Positions 1 to 11,455 are shown, counted from the stretch's first letter. The stretch: 64,000 nt of DNA from Pegoplata infirma (GCA_963921195.1 CAWUER010000516.1:1-64000), one strand, 5' to 3'. Numbers and translations: made by a program. The notes: generated by a model not told the origin, from the letters alone.

Positions 1-480
1 GAATATATTGGTAACCTCCACAATATAAAAAAGTTTATGGAAAACAGGTTATATATGTATTTATCTGAAAAAATTTTGTTAAAAAATCGGTTCAAAAAAT
101 ATTTTGGACAAAAAAAAAGATTTGGAAAAGGAAATTTCGCGGAATTTTTTTTTTTTTTTTTTCAATAAAATTGATTTTTGTCTAAAAAACTTTTCAAACT
201 TTTGAACCGCTAAACCGTTATCACTCAAATGCAATGCCAAATTTCTCGAAACAACAATAATTTAAAGTGATTTAGAAGAGCAGACTTTTTTTTGTGTGTC
301 AAAAAAGATTTTTTTTTTATTTTGAATGTCCGCGGAAATTTTTATTCTACTAATTGTAATCTATACTTACCGTGTTAAAAATATTCAACTGATTCTTATA
401 GATTTTTCTCACAAAAAATGGCGATTTTTTCTTTTTGCAATTTTGCAAACATTCGCGTTCATTTAAGGCACACCGTTATA
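1..480. other. AT-rich sequence, nothing recognised
   Basis: This stretch has many A and T runs and stops in all frames. I see no exon, no paired termini and no tandem unit in it. Confidence 0.5.
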
Positions 481-1130
481 ATTTTCTTTTAGTACTGCTT
501 CGCACAGAAAATAATATAGAGAAAAGAAAAACAATTTGAGTAATCACTTGTTAAAATTTTTAAAACAAATTTAAGTAATTTTTTAATTAACAAAATTAAA
601 AATTTACTCAAAAATTGAAAATGAAATTTGAGTAAATAATTTAATACAAATTTAATATTTTTTTTATTTTTTTTAATTCTCTTTGTGTTTTAAATTCTCA
701 TTTAGTTTATAGTTTTCTGTATATGTATATGATAGTTTGAAATCATCTTTATAAAATTTTCCTTTGTCTTGAAGACATAAGTATATTTGGTAAAGTTTGA
801 AAAAGCAATTTTTTTTTTTTAAAAAAAATTCGAAACTTTTAAAACTTTTTTAAAAAATAAATTGATACATTTTGAGTAAATTTTTACTTGACACAATTAA
901 AAAGTTACTTAAAAATATTGAAAAATGTTAAATAAAGTTTTAATTTTGTGAATTAATAATTTACTCAAATTTTTTATTAAGCATTTAATAATTTTTTATT
1001 AAAAGTTTACTCAATACTATTAAATAGTTTACTGGTGCAAAATTGAGTAATTTTTTACTCAATAGTATTAAAAATTTACTCAAATTTTTTTTTATTTTTT
1101 TCGCGAGTCCAAAAGTTAAACAAAAAAAAA
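481..1130. repeat. AT-rich repeat with TTGAGTAAATTTTT motifs (family D)
   Basis: Forms of TTGAGTAAATTTTTAATT and its complement alternate through the stretch, so it can fold on itself. The segment around 1030 (GGTGCAAAATTGAGTAA) recurs in opposite orientation near 61820. Related sequence lies at 18600-18850, shortly upstream of exon 3 of copy A, and at 61805-61990, shortly upstream of exon 3 of copy B. It looks like an old MITE-type family. I could not fix its ends. Confidence 0.45.
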
Positions 1131-1376
1131 ACCTAATATCCATACAAATATGTAATACAAATTCTACACTGAAAAAAAAACAAAATTAGGTTAGGAAAAA
1201 AAAATTGCCCAAGTTCTTTCAAAAAAGTATGAACAGGAAACTAAAGTGGTTTACGCCCACTGTAATTCAAACATTGGTTTTATACCCATTTTCTTCAACC
1301 CCGCCAAATTATTTGAAGGTTAAATTTTTAGAGTAACTTTTCTCAGTGTATTATTTGCCGAATTTGAAAAAGTCTT

Positions 1377-2327
1377 ACAAGGAAGGTCTTTCACAAGGCA
1401 CCCACCGATTGTCCTAAAAGTTGAATATGAGAACGAAGGGGAAAAAATAAGAGTTACCTGTTTTTTTAGCTGCCCAATCTCAAATTTAAAAACGGGTTGC
1501 CACCTTATGAAAAAAAAGGACTTACGCGAAAATCCGTATAAAAGCCGAACTAGCAGGAATTTCGACAAACGAAAAAATATGGGTCAGCTTAATTTTGATA
1601 GAGATTATTATATATGATTTTGGCAGTCGTATATACATCTCTATATAAACTACAAGAACGATTATCCATTTTTGACAATAACGAACTTAACTGACAAGGG
1701 AAGTCTCCCTAGTGTCACCCGCGGATCTTTGTGGAATTGGTTTTATTTTGTAGATCAGAAAATATAAAGTTAATACTTAAGTCGAAAAATATTAACTTCT
1801 TTGGCCCGTTGTAAAAACCACGAGATAGGTATTTTTAATACCTTTAATCTGATACCACACATGCCTATATTAATTTTGTTTAAATAGGCGTAAATCGGAA
1901 AAAACTGAAAACGGTCAATTTTCCCCCATACAAATCGACCCCCCCTAAAAATGAGTTTGGGCAGCTAAAAAAAATTACGTGTCGAATTAATTTTCGTTCT
2001 TAACAACATATCCAAATTTCATGAAGATCGGAGGGTGACACCAGGGAGACACCTTGTGAGCCGAATTTGGCTACGACCGATACACCATTTAATAAGCCTT
2101 CAAAAAACCTTTCGTCCTGTAAAAATGTTCATATAGTTTTTTTTGTTAAGAAATGGGAAAAATCCTCAAAAAACAAAAAAAATCCCGTTTTCCCCCTCTC
2201 CGTTGACCCGCTAAATGTGAGATTGGGCAGCTCTAAAAACAGGTAACTCTTATTTTGATCCCATCTTTTCTTTATGCAAGTTTCAGGATAATCGGTGGGT
2301 GCCCTGTGAAAGTCCTTCCTTGTTATT
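1377..2327. mobile_element. Inverted-repeat element with ACAAGGAAGG termini
   Basis: The left end (ACAAGGAAGGTCTTTCACA, about 1378) and right end (GTGAAAGTCCTTCCTTGT, about 2320) are near-perfect inverted repeats. They continue inward through a CACCCACCGATT block and a GCTGCCCAATCTCA block. No transposase is visible, so it is a non-autonomous foldback or MITE. A second element (1693-2058) sits inside it. Confidence 0.7.
1693..2058. mobile_element. MITE of the ACAAGGGAAGTCTCCCT family (family E), uninterrupted copy
   Basis: The termini ACAAGGGAAGTCTCCCTAGT and ACCAGGGAGACACCTTGT are inverted repeats that extend through GTGTCACCC to the GATCTT block. The body includes ACCACGAGATAGGTA and ACCTTTAATCTGATACCA. 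A second copy at 12623-14548 is split by another insertion, and this copy shows the empty site for it. Confidence 0.75.
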
Positions 2328-2664
2328 CAGATTAGACAGATGATATTTATAATTTATATTAAGCGGTAACCTTTCATTTCTATTTTTCGCGGTATATCGC
2401 GAAAAGTCAATTTTGCTATCCACGCAATTTTTTTGCAGGCAAGCATGCAAAGTTTTAAAATAAGATCCTATTATCATATTAGCATAAAAAAATAAAAATA
2501 AATTATACATCTTTTATGAAAAATTTTATAAAAATTGAAAAAATCCAAAAATAAAAAAGTTTGGATCTGAATATCTCGTAACCATTACAAATTTCAAAAT
2601 TTTAAGATCACATTTGAATTCAGCGATCCTATATCCATATGGGACAAAATTTCATTGAGTTTGG
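2328..2664. other. AT-rich spacer, nothing recognised
   Basis: No open frame with family resemblance and no paired termini were seen. Confidence 0.45.
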
Positions 2665-3230
2665 ATGATTATTTCTACCCTTTCGATCCACTGTGGGATT
2701 TTCGATCCACTGTGGGACGTATCGATTTTAAGATATACGCTGTTAAAAAGTCATAAAACCAATAATTTCGCACTTTCGGTGGTCCACTGTTACAGATTCT
2801 TCCAAAAAGAACAGGACTTGATTTTATATAAAATGGACCTTCTGATTCTAAAACTGCCATCCAAATTTTTCTAGCATGTTCCGCGTTCGAGATATTCGCG
2901 TTTCAAAATTTTTCCACGCGAAAATCTCGAGCGCGAATATCTCAAAAACGGAATATGCTAGAAAAATTTGGATTGCAGTTTTGGTAACAGGAGGTCCAAT
3001 ATAGATGAAATCAAGTCCTAGTTGTTGGAAACAACATAACAGTGGACCACCAAAAGTGTAAAATTTTTTGGTTTTTTGTATTTTTAACAGCGAATATCTC
3101 AATCACGGTACATGCTAGAAAAAAATGTATGGTAGACTTGGATTCAGGTGATCAAATTCTATAAGAATCAGTTGGATATTCCACTGGGACGTTTTTGTTG
3201 TCGAACAGTGTAATTATTTAGTAATAACTC
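2665..3230. mobile_element. Palindromic element centred near 2910
   Basis: The arms at about 2725-2900 and 2925-3110 are inverted copies of each other. The shared blocks include GGTGGTCCACTGTTA, GGACTTGATTT, AAATTTTTCTAGCAT and GAGATATTCGCG. The short spacer and the absence of coding sequence fit a foldback MITE. The outer ends are diverged. Confidence 0.65.
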
Positions 3231-3368
3231 GAAAACTGGATCAGCTAGGATTTTCGTGTTAACGATTTTTAAAGTTCAAAATAAAGAGGAGTGAAATGTC
3301 ATAAGCCGATTTGGTCTTTGCTTGAAGACGTGTGTGTCTGGCAGAATAAAAAATTGTCCGGACACTTG

Positions 3369-4232
3369 CACTCAAAATAATCACTCTGTTAAAATACAGA
3401 GATACGCTGCTGAGCCAGCAGAAAATACCATAGAATTCCAACCAGCAAGATTTTTTGTTATTTTACGAAGAAAACTTTGTAAAATGATTTCGATAAAAAA
3501 AATTGTAAATTTACAGCATTATCTGTAAAATGTTGGTAAAAGCAACCAGAATTTTACTAAGAACCATGGATAAGTAATAATTTGACACAAAGTAAAGGCA
3601 AATGCCATCATTTAAATGCGCCCGCTTTAATGGTTCGCACGCGAATGTTTAACTTTGTAGAAATTATTTGTAAACTCGCTAGATGCTCAGTTCCACATTT
3701 GAACGGATTTATTCCAATAAACACTTTTATAAAATTAAAGGAAAATCGTTTAAGAATTCGTTGACTTTCTCATATATCTTTTTAATGCGCTTGATATGGC
3801 TTTTACATTACGGTCAACATTTGATTCCTGATCAATTTCGCCTTTCTTACTGTGCACTTTCTCCTTCCTTTAATGCTTACAAATTGTAAATTTACTATTT
3901 TTTTTATTTTTGTGAAAACTACTTACGAGTGTTTTACCAATACCTCCAATTTTACACGACATCCTCGTAAAATTTATCAGCTTTTACTGTAATTTAAGAC
4001 GCTTTTTAAAGAGGGGTTGAAATATTTGGAAGATTTTTGAAGAATTTTTATTTGAAAACTGTATTGCAGAGCGGTAAGTAAAATTACAGATACAATTTTG
4101 TTTTTCGGTCACAAGAAAATACAAAGTATTTTCTTAAAATCTGTATTTCGGCAGATAAATTTGTCAAATATCTGTCGAAATGAGATTACAGTTATTTTAC
4201 AGAGTATTTAACAGAATTATTATTTTGAGTGT
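3369..4232. mobile_element. MITE with CACTCAAAATAAT termini (family B)
   Basis: The left end CACTCAAAATAATCACTCTG (3369) and right end CAGAATTATTATTTTGAGTG (ending about 4232) are inverted repeats of about 30 bp with mismatches. The inside is rich in TTTTACAGAG and GTAAAATTT motifs. No coding sequence. Confidence 0.65.
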
Positions 4233-4351
4233 GGGCAAATCAAATGTTGAAAAAAATGCCACTCTAATGTTATAGATAAAACATCACTCTCTAATATTTT
4301 GATCACGATTGTCATTTCGCTATATCGCCTTCGATCGGGGATCACGAACTT

Positions 4352-4640
4352 ACACTCAAAAAAAAAAATACCTTGTCGAATTGCCAGAAAATGCCCCGTA
4401 ATCCCATTTTACCAATATTTGAATGATTCCTTGTTTTTTAACAAACAATTTTAGATCGAAATTTAAATTTTTCTTTGTAATTTAACAATTTTTTTCGTAA
4501 ATGTCCAAATTTCCAAAGTAATTTTACAAAAAAAAATCTAGTTAAGTCACAAGCACTTCTTGTAAGTATTATCGCATCAAAATAGTTGTAAATTTAAAAT
4601 TAGATTCTTAGAAATTTGTTTATTTATACAAAATACATTT
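4352..4640 (+). mobile_element. ACACTCAAAAAA-type MITE, 5' part only (family A)
   Basis: It starts with CACTCAAAAAAAAAAA and continues through CCCATTTTACCAATATTTG, TTCCTTGTTTTTTAACAA and GTAAATTTA motifs. These are shared in the same order with 57037-57898 and 61266-61804. The matching right end is missing here, so the copy is truncated. Confidence 0.6.
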
Positions 4641-5522
4641 AACAGTCAAATTTAGATAGGATACCCGAAAAACTATATTTTCCAGTTAATAATTTTATTT
4701 TATTTGAAAGCCCAATTTTGATCGCCTACAGGCTACAGCTATGCAAATTTATTTGTCCGGCTCTCATCAAAATTTAACAAAAGTATTTTTTCGTACCACC
4801 CTAATAAACTTGGCCATTGATCAAACTTAAAACGTTCTATCGATTTTAATTAAGCATATTTGTAAATCCTCTACTCAGTTATAAAAAGTTTATATAAATT
4901 TTGTCATTCCATATGTAACACCTCCAAATAGCGGTCTAGAACCCATAACTTAAAAATTTCTTTGCTTTTAAAATATGAACGTTTTTAACAAAAAATTAAA
5001 TTTTATTAGTCAAAAATAAATAATTTCACGAACTTAATTATCTTTTTTAAACTTAAGAATATTGGTTCTTGACCTACCTTCAATTATACCGTTTGACTCA
5101 GAATAACCTTTTGACAAATATGTGAAATTTAAATTTCTGATCTATGAAGGAAGCCTATTAAAACTGTTTAAAAATTGTCCATGTTTTGAAATTTTTTCTA
5201 GAAAATTTTTTTTTTTTCATAAATCATAACTCCCCATTGAAATAAAATCGGATCATTTTAGGACCCGATATTCACATAAATCTCCGAAAATATATACATG
5301 ACAATGGGAAATATTTGATTAAAATAATGTTTGTGAGTGTTTTACATACACTCAAAAAAATACGTTAGTAGATTTACTAATTTTTTTTTTGCTAACGCTA
5401 GTTAGCTAACTTTTAGCAAATTTTTAGTTGAGATTAGCATGTTAGCAAAAAATTCTTGTAAACTTCATTTAGCACATTAGCAATTTTAACCAAACTTTGA
5501 ACTAATTTCTTTTGCTAAATTT

Positions 5523-5808
5523 TTTTTTTTTTTTTTTACGATGAACCAACACTCAGGGGATGCCCCTATTAATGCAGTGCATTGTGTTGATATCAGGAAA
5601 ATAGGTTATGAGGAGGAGAAAAGAGGGAGTAGTGTTTGTGGATATTTGACTTGAATTTATCTACATTGAAAGAAACTGGGAAGACCTCTGCGGGAAGATT
5701 ATTCCACATACGGCTGTTCGACTGATGAACGAACCTTCTCTGTAATGCGCTGTGCGATGCACTGGACAATCGACAACAAACGGATGTGATCTACTAGACA
5801 ACCGAGTA
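5523..5808 (-). pseudogene. Duplicated 3' end of the minus-strand LINE remnant
   Basis: This is the copy, in the first 1-kb unit, of the LINE 3' region at 6680-6967. It has the poly(T) start on the plus strand and the ACACTCAGGGGATGCCCC segment. It covers the last coding part and 3' UTR and then stops at the duplication junction. It cannot encode a domain. Confidence 0.75.
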
Positions 5809-6262
5809 TTTTTTCGTACCACCCTAATAAACTTGGCCATTGATCAAACTTAAAACGTTCTATCGATTTTAATTAAGCATATATGTAAATCCTCTACTCA
5901 GTTATAAAAAGTTTATATAAATTTTGTCATTCCATATGTAACACCTCCAAATAGCGGTCTAGAACCCATAACTTAAAAATTTCTTTGCTTTTAAAATATG
6001 AACGTTTTTAACAAAAAATTAAATTTTATTAGTCAAAAATAAATAATTTCACGAACTTAATTATCTTTTTTAAACTTAAGAATATTGGTTCTTGACCTAC
6101 CTTCAATTATACCGTTTGACTCAGAATAACCTTTTGACAAATATGTGAAATTTAAATTTCTGATCTATGAAGGAAGCCTATTAAAACTGTTTAAAAATTG
6201 TCCATGTTTTGAAATTTTTTCTAGAAAAATTTTTTTTTTTTCATAAATCATAACTCCCCATT

Positions 6263-6534
6263 GAAATAAAATCGGATCATTTTAGGACCCGATATTCACA
6301 TAAATCTCCTAAAATATATACATGACAATGGGAAATATTTGATTAAAATAATGTTTGTGAGTGTTTTACATACACTCAAAAAAATACGTTAGTAGATTGA
6401 AATAAAATCGGATCATTTTAGGACCCGATATTCACATAAATCTCCTAAAATATATACATGACAATGGGAAATATTTGATTAAAATAATGTTTGTGAGTGT
6501 TTTACATACACTCAAAAAAATACGTTAGTAGATT
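6263..6534. repeat. 136-bp direct duplication inside the second 1-kb unit
   Basis: 6263-6398 and 6399-6534 are almost identical, both running from GAAATAAAATCGGATCATTT to TACGTTAGTAGATT. The first 1-kb unit has a single copy, so this duplication is younger than the 1-kb one. Confidence 0.85.
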
Positions 6535-6679
6535 TACTAATTTTTTTTTGCTAACGCTAGTTAGCTAACTTTTAGCAAATTTTTAGTTGAGATTAGCATG
6601 TTAGCAAAAAATTCTTGTAAACTTCATTTAGCACATTAGCAATTTTAACCAAACTTTGAACTAATTTCTTTTGCTAAAT

Positions 6680-7772
6680 TTTTTTTTTTTTTTTTACGTT
6701 GAACCAACACTCAGGGGATGCCCCTATTAATGCAGTGCATTGTGTTGATATCAGGAAAATAGGTTATGAGGAGGAGAAAAGAGGGAGTAGTGTTTGTGGA
6801 TATTTGACTTGAATTTATCTACATTGAAAGAAACTGGGAAGACCTCTGCGGGAAGATTATTCCACATACGGCTGTTCGACTGATGAACGAACCTTCTCTG
6901 TAATGCGCTGTGCGATGCACTGGACAATCGACAACAAACGGATGTGATCTACTAGACAACCGAGTATTGCGAACAAAAACTCGGGCTCTAGGGATAAGTT
7001 CACTTATCTCAGCAGAACACTTTCCATGGTAATATCGATAGAACAGAGTCACACAACCCACATTCCGACGATGCTCCAATGAGTCAATAGAGTTGGACAC
7101 ACTATTGTCATTGATTAGCATCAACGCCCTCCTTTGCACACGGTTCAAGAGCTCCAAAATAGACTTTGAAGCCCCTGCCCATATATGGGAGTTGTATTTC
7201 ATCTTCGGTCGGATGTAGGTGGTATAAATAGTGAGGAGATCTAAGTACTTCTTACACCGGTTTAAAAAACCGAGACACTTGAATGCATCTTTCGACACTT
7301 GAAAAACGTGCTTATTCCAACGGACATCACACTGAATTTTCATGCCCAGAACATCAAGAGTGTCAGATTCCTCGATACTTATTCCACCCATATGTACAGA
7401 TGACACTGTTGATTCCACATTCCTGTGGGTCAACATACAACATTGAGTCTTGCGTGCATTAAATTTCACCCTATTCGCAAGACCCCACTCAGAGATTGTC
7501 AACAGGTCTTGATTAAGTGTGTCATTCATAATCTGCCTTTTGCCCTCAACCTCAACAAGGCTTGGCCTACGATCAAAGGAAAATGAATGACAAATGTTGC
7601 TGTCATCTGCAAAAGAGTAGTTAGGATTTGAAGTTTGACTTAGAAGGTCGTTAAGAAAAATAAGAAAAAGGGTAGGAGAAAGAACAGAACCTTGCGGTAC
7701 CCCTGATTGAAGCCGAAACTCATCAGATGAGCATATTGCGATTGGGCGGTAATTATCAGGGTTATTATAACT
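6680..7772 (-). pseudogene. LINE reverse transcriptase remnant, 5'-truncated and internally deleted
   Basis: Read on the minus strand from 7772, the frame opens with a NYRPIAI motif (RT blocks 1-2) and jumps at once to GVPQGSVLSP (block 4). Roughly 130-150 residues of RT including block 3 are therefore missing. FADDS, the RT catalytic motif, is present, followed by SEWGLANRVKFNARKTQ and the thumb region. Near 6870 the frame is lost: the expected WNNLP motif is in another frame, suggesting a one-base indel. The 3' UTR and a poly(A) tail (plus-strand T run at about 6680) follow. FADDS and the C-terminal RTAHYRE motif suggest the CR1/L2-Jockey group, but the clade is not certain. The first 48 codons of the open frame that runs to 7916 belong to the flanking MITE, not to the LINE. 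Confidence 0.8.
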
Positions 7773-8638
7773 AAGCCAGATAGAGCAAAATGGAGGCCAT
7801 TTTTGGTTCTCGGGCTCTCCATAGTATCGCCGGTCCTCTTCACATGTGTGGACCCTAATGGGCCATAACTTTGGATCCAAAAAAGTTAGCATTCCCGAAA
7901 ATTTTAAAATGCTCATATCTCGGTAAATATTGCCGACACAACAAAAAGTCCAAAAGCATTTTTGTAGCTCTCAACACGTAGAACAAGACCGCAAAATAGT
8001 CAAAAGCTCTCCGAGTAATATTTTTGAAGTTATCGAGTTTTTTAATTCTCAAGACCCCAGTGGTCCCCTATAATCACGTATCTCAAAAACTAAGCAAGGT
8101 AGAGCGAAACGGACACAAATTTTGGATCAAAAACTATGACGATTTTAAAGGAACCCAACTAGGTCTAGGCCCATCGGGGTCTGGATCTATCGGGTCCGAA
8201 CCCAATGGGGTTCTCAGATGTGTATGAACTAGGTTCAAAAAAAAAAAAAAAAATTAGTTAACTAATTATTGGCAAAACATTTTTGCTAACTTTAGCAAAA
8301 ACATTGTGGGTTCAAAATCAGCAAATTTTCTTGTAGGTTTACAAGCTTTTTTTGCTAACATTACAGTTTTTTTTTTTTGAGTGTATACTTTGCTAAACTT
8401 ATTTAATCTAATTTTATTCAGACAATCCCTGTAGTATAATTTTGACCGACATTCGCTAAACTGTCTATAAGCAATTATTTAAAGTCTATTTCACACAAAT
8501 TTGGTTTGTGTTTATTTTCGGAAATAAATAAATATCTAACCCAATCGACCCATGTTTAAACTGAAGACCCATCTTCCATCAAACACTGTTGTAGCGTTTT
8601 ATATGGTCGGTATTGACCGCCTATAATTTTCTTACTTA

Positions 8639-8999
8639 TTTGTATTCAAAATGTATTCGGCCAAGTCGAATTTAATATTTTTACTAGTTTTAACTAAAAG
8701 CGAAGATTCGTTGTCATTGTTGTTTAAGTTCCAGATCAGCTCAGGTGGTTTGGTTAGTCTAACAAATATATTATACAGATCGCAAGTTATTTTATATTTT
8801 ATAAATAAATTAACAAACAATTAAAACAGTTTATGTGAAGAATATTAAAATTTGTGTTGTATTGCATTGTATAACTAATGCATTTTTTTGTATTAATGCA
8901 AAAAAAATTAATTTAATTATAATAAAGTAGATAAATTCTGTGAATTTGTGTTTTAAAATCTATTTTTCTTTATAAATTTTAAAAAAATTGTAATTTAAA
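8639..8999. other. AT-rich spacer, nothing recognised
   Basis: No paired termini, exon or tandem repeat was recognised between the mini-me-like end and the next repeat. Confidence 0.45.
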
Positions 9000-9245
9000 C
9001 AAGTGAGAGTGTCAAATTCGGCTGTGCCGAAACTTTTAAGCCCTTTAAAATGTAAAACAAAAATAAAGAGGGGGGGTTTTGTAGGAGGTGGAGGGAATAT
9101 TTTAATCCCCGATGTTCAAGTGCAGGTCTTTCAACTTTTTCCGACATGAAAATGTAGTTTCCTGCTCAGATTTTGCCAAATTACTAATTAAACCTTTTTT
9201 TTGGACTGCATCGCGCTTTTTCCACAGACAGATAGATGGACGTCT
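9000..9245 (+). mobile_element. F-type interspersed repeat, 5' end only
   Basis: It begins AAGTGAGAGTGTCAAATTCG with the hairpin TTCGGCTGTGCCGAA, the hallmark start of the F-type repeats in this window (full copy 13458-14173). It passes a G-run and ends at the CCACAGACAGATAGATGGAC stretch, where the (GTCY)n core would normally be. The second half is missing. Confidence 0.65.
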
Positions 9246-9490
9246 CCAAAAAATCTAAGAATCGGTAAAGAAATTTTGAGATTTTTTTAAAAAAATTTCT
9301 TGAACGTAGGAAAAACCGCCATTTTTTGCAAATTTCAAATTGCGATATCTCGAAAACTGTTCGACCGACTTTATTTTTTTTTTATATTCTTGTTAAGTAC
9401 ATCATGTGTCGTAATCATATTTTGTTTTATATATATTTTTTTTTAATTTAATTATTTTATTGGGAAAATCAAAAGTTAAAGAAAAAATGT
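9246..9490. repeat. Diverged ~300-bp repeat (family H), single unit
   Basis: The segments TTTTGCAAATTTCAAATTGC, ATATCTCGAAAACTGTTCGA and the C/GTAGGAAAAACC block match the multi-unit array at 19780-21240 in intron 5 of copy A. Confidence 0.5.
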
Positions 9491-11455
9491 CACTCTAATA
9501 TAGCGTTACACCCGAAATTACAGTTATTTGAAAAATATCAATTGTACTTCGTAATACATCAATTGTAATTCGTAAAAGATCAATGAAATTCGAGAGAAAT
9601 CAATTGAATTTCGAAAAATATTAATTGGAATTCCTAAAATATACATTAAAATTAAAAAAAAAAACTCAACTGAAATTAAAAAAAAAAGTTTAATTCAATT
9701 CCGTAAGAGATCAATTCGATAATTCTGAATAAAATTCGAGAAAGTTTAATTTAATTCGAAGGTTCCAATTGAGATCAAATAAGTACTTAGATCTGAATTG
9801 ATGAAGGAGAGGAAGAAGAATAATGATTACTAAAAATAAGTTTGTTTACATATAATTACAATAACAAACTCTTCTGTTAGAAAAAAACAACAGCAACAAC
9901 CACACTCGAATTGAAAAAATCAGATTTAGTTGATACTTGCTTAACAGCCTACTTGGCATATCGGTCTAGAGTGATTGTACGTTACAAGCAGTTAATAGCA
10001 AAGTATTACAGATGATGATGAGTTCAATCCTTGTCGGCTGCGATCTGTAAATAATTTTCACATATAGAGTTTTATTGACTATTAACTAAATAAATTTGAC
10101 ATTAAAAGTTTTTCTGAAGATTATTATAACTGGATAATATGAAACTAGTAAGAAACAAACCAGGATGTCAAAATTTTTAGAAAAATTAAAATTTTTCTTT
10201 CACACTTTTCTCAATTTAAAACCATATATAACAGATCAACTTTTATTTGTAAAATTTCAATTGAAATTTGAAATAGATCAATTGTAATTCGAAAATATCA
10301 ATGTAATCCGAAAAGATCTATTAAAATGTTATGATTCCAATTGTAATTCGTAAAAAATCAATTGAATGAAATTCGTTTTATAAAATTTAAAAAAGATCAA
10401 TTATCATTCATAAAAATTTAATTGTAATTCACAAAATATTAATTGTAGTTCGAAAAAAATCAATTGTAGATCGAAAAAATCAATTGAAATACTATCAATT
10501 GGAATTCGTAAAAGATCAAAAAAAAATTTATAAAAATTCAATTGTAATTCGAAAAATATCAATTGAAGTTCGAAAAAGTTCAATTGTAATTAAAAAAAAA
10601 AATAATTGTCGTTCGAAAAATACCAACTGTAATTTGAAATATACCAATTGTATTTTGAAAAAAATAAAAATAAATTGAAATTCGAAGATTCCAATTGCAA
10701 AGATCAAAAGAAATTCGAAAAATATCAATAGTAGTTCGTCAAATTTTAATTGAAATTCGAAAAAGATCATTTGAAATTCAAGAAAAATCATTTGAAAATA
10801 CCGTAATTGAAATTCGAAAAATTGAAATTTAATTGCAATCTTTGAATTTCAATTGATATTTTCCAAATTTCAATTGATATTTTACGAAATACCATTGATC
10901 TTTTCAAAAAACATTTTTTTTTTTAAATTTTTAAATGGTCTTTTACGAATTTCAATTAAAATCTTTAAACTACAATTAAAATCTTCGAATTGCAATTGAA
11001 ATTGAACTTAAATGATTGATCGTTTTCGAATTTCACGTTTCTTTTTCATAATTCAATTGGTCATTTTGGAATTTCAAATAGTCTTTTAGGAAGTCCAAAT
11101 AATGTTTTATGAATTTTTATTGATCTTTTATGAATTTTAATTGATCTTTTATGAATTTTAACTGATCTTTCACGAATTTTAATTGATCTCTTACAATTAC
11201 AATTGATCTCTTTTGAATTTATATTGATCTTTTTTGAATTACAATTGATATTTTTCGAATTACGATTGGAATCTTTGAATTTTAATTTACCTTTTTCGAA
11301 TTACAATTGATACTTTTTGAATTACAATTGTTATTTTTCGATCTTTTTCGAACTGCAATTGATCTTTTTCGAATTACAATTGATATTTTTGGAATTACAA
11401 TTGAATTTTTACGAATATCAATTAATGTTTATTAAATTACAATTGACATTTAGCT
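9491..11455. repeat. CAATTG-rich degenerate tandem array arranged as an inverted repeat
   Basis: Units of about 19-21 bp of the form AATTCGAAAAATATCAATTG run through 9500-10830. From about 10840 to 11450 the same unit runs in the opposite sense (CAATTGATATTTTTCGAATT). Transcribed, the two halves could form an imperfect hairpin well over 500 bp long. A different segment (about 9790-10250) breaks the first half. The last units lie next to the conserved upstream block of copy A, and a trace (CTTCAATTGTTCTTTTACGA, about 38039) precedes the same block in copy B, so the array predates the gene duplication. Confidence 0.8.
9945..10040 (+). other. tRNA-like segment (degenerate tRNA or SINE head)
   Basis: CAGCC (9945) can pair with GGCTG (10036). 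TTGGCATATCGGT (about 9953) resembles an RNA polymerase III A box, and GTTCAATCC (10022) matches a B box. ATGAG and CTTGT flanking TTCAATC can form a T stem with wobble pairs. At about 96 bases it is long for a tRNA and no clean anticodon arm is evident, so a tRNA-derived SINE or tRNA relic is more likely than a working tRNA gene. Confidence 0.35.

Larger units (their letters stand above)
4786..6967. repeat. Direct tandem duplication of about 1.02 kb
   Basis: The sequence 4786-5808 is repeated nearly base for base at 5809-6967 (offset 1023). The second unit is longer only because it carries an extra internal 136-bp duplication. Each unit holds part of a mini-me-like repeat, the left end of a family C MITE and the last roughly 280 bp of a minus-strand LINE. 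Both breakpoints carry AGTATT, so microhomology may have mediated the event. Confidence 0.85.
5347..8385 (+). mobile_element. ACACTCAAAAAA-type MITE with GCTAAC-rich body (family C), interrupted
   Basis: The left end is ACACTCAAAAAAATACGTTA and the right end TTTTTTTTGAGTGTAT. The ends carry TTAGCAAATTTTTAGTTGAG and TTGCTAACTTTAGCAAAA blocks. The central block (about 7773-8230: CATATCTCGGTAAATATTGC, CGAGTAATATTTTTGAAG) matches the copies at 23835-24428 and 35515-36350. The LINE remnant 6680-7772 is inserted, apparently replacing about 130 bp. Confidence 0.75.
4860..8638 (+). mobile_element. Mini-me/DINE-like repeat, split by a MITE and a LINE
   Basis: The left part (about 4860-5346) has TTTTGTCATTCCATATGTAA, ACCGTTTGACTCAGAATAAC and GAAGGAAGCCTATT, and lies outside the MITE. 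The right part (about 8386-8638) ends with ATATGGTCGGTATTGACCGC followed by TATAATTTTCTTACTT. The same order and the same 3' hairpin (GGTC-TT-GACC type) occur in the better copy at 15326-16172. Non-autonomous, no coding sequence. Confidence 0.6.

Noticed and set aside
7772..7916. N-terminal 48 codons of a long minus-strand open frame as part of the LINE protein
   Set aside because: They match the family C MITE copies at 23835 and 35869 base for base, so the frame is a chance fusion across an insertion boundary.
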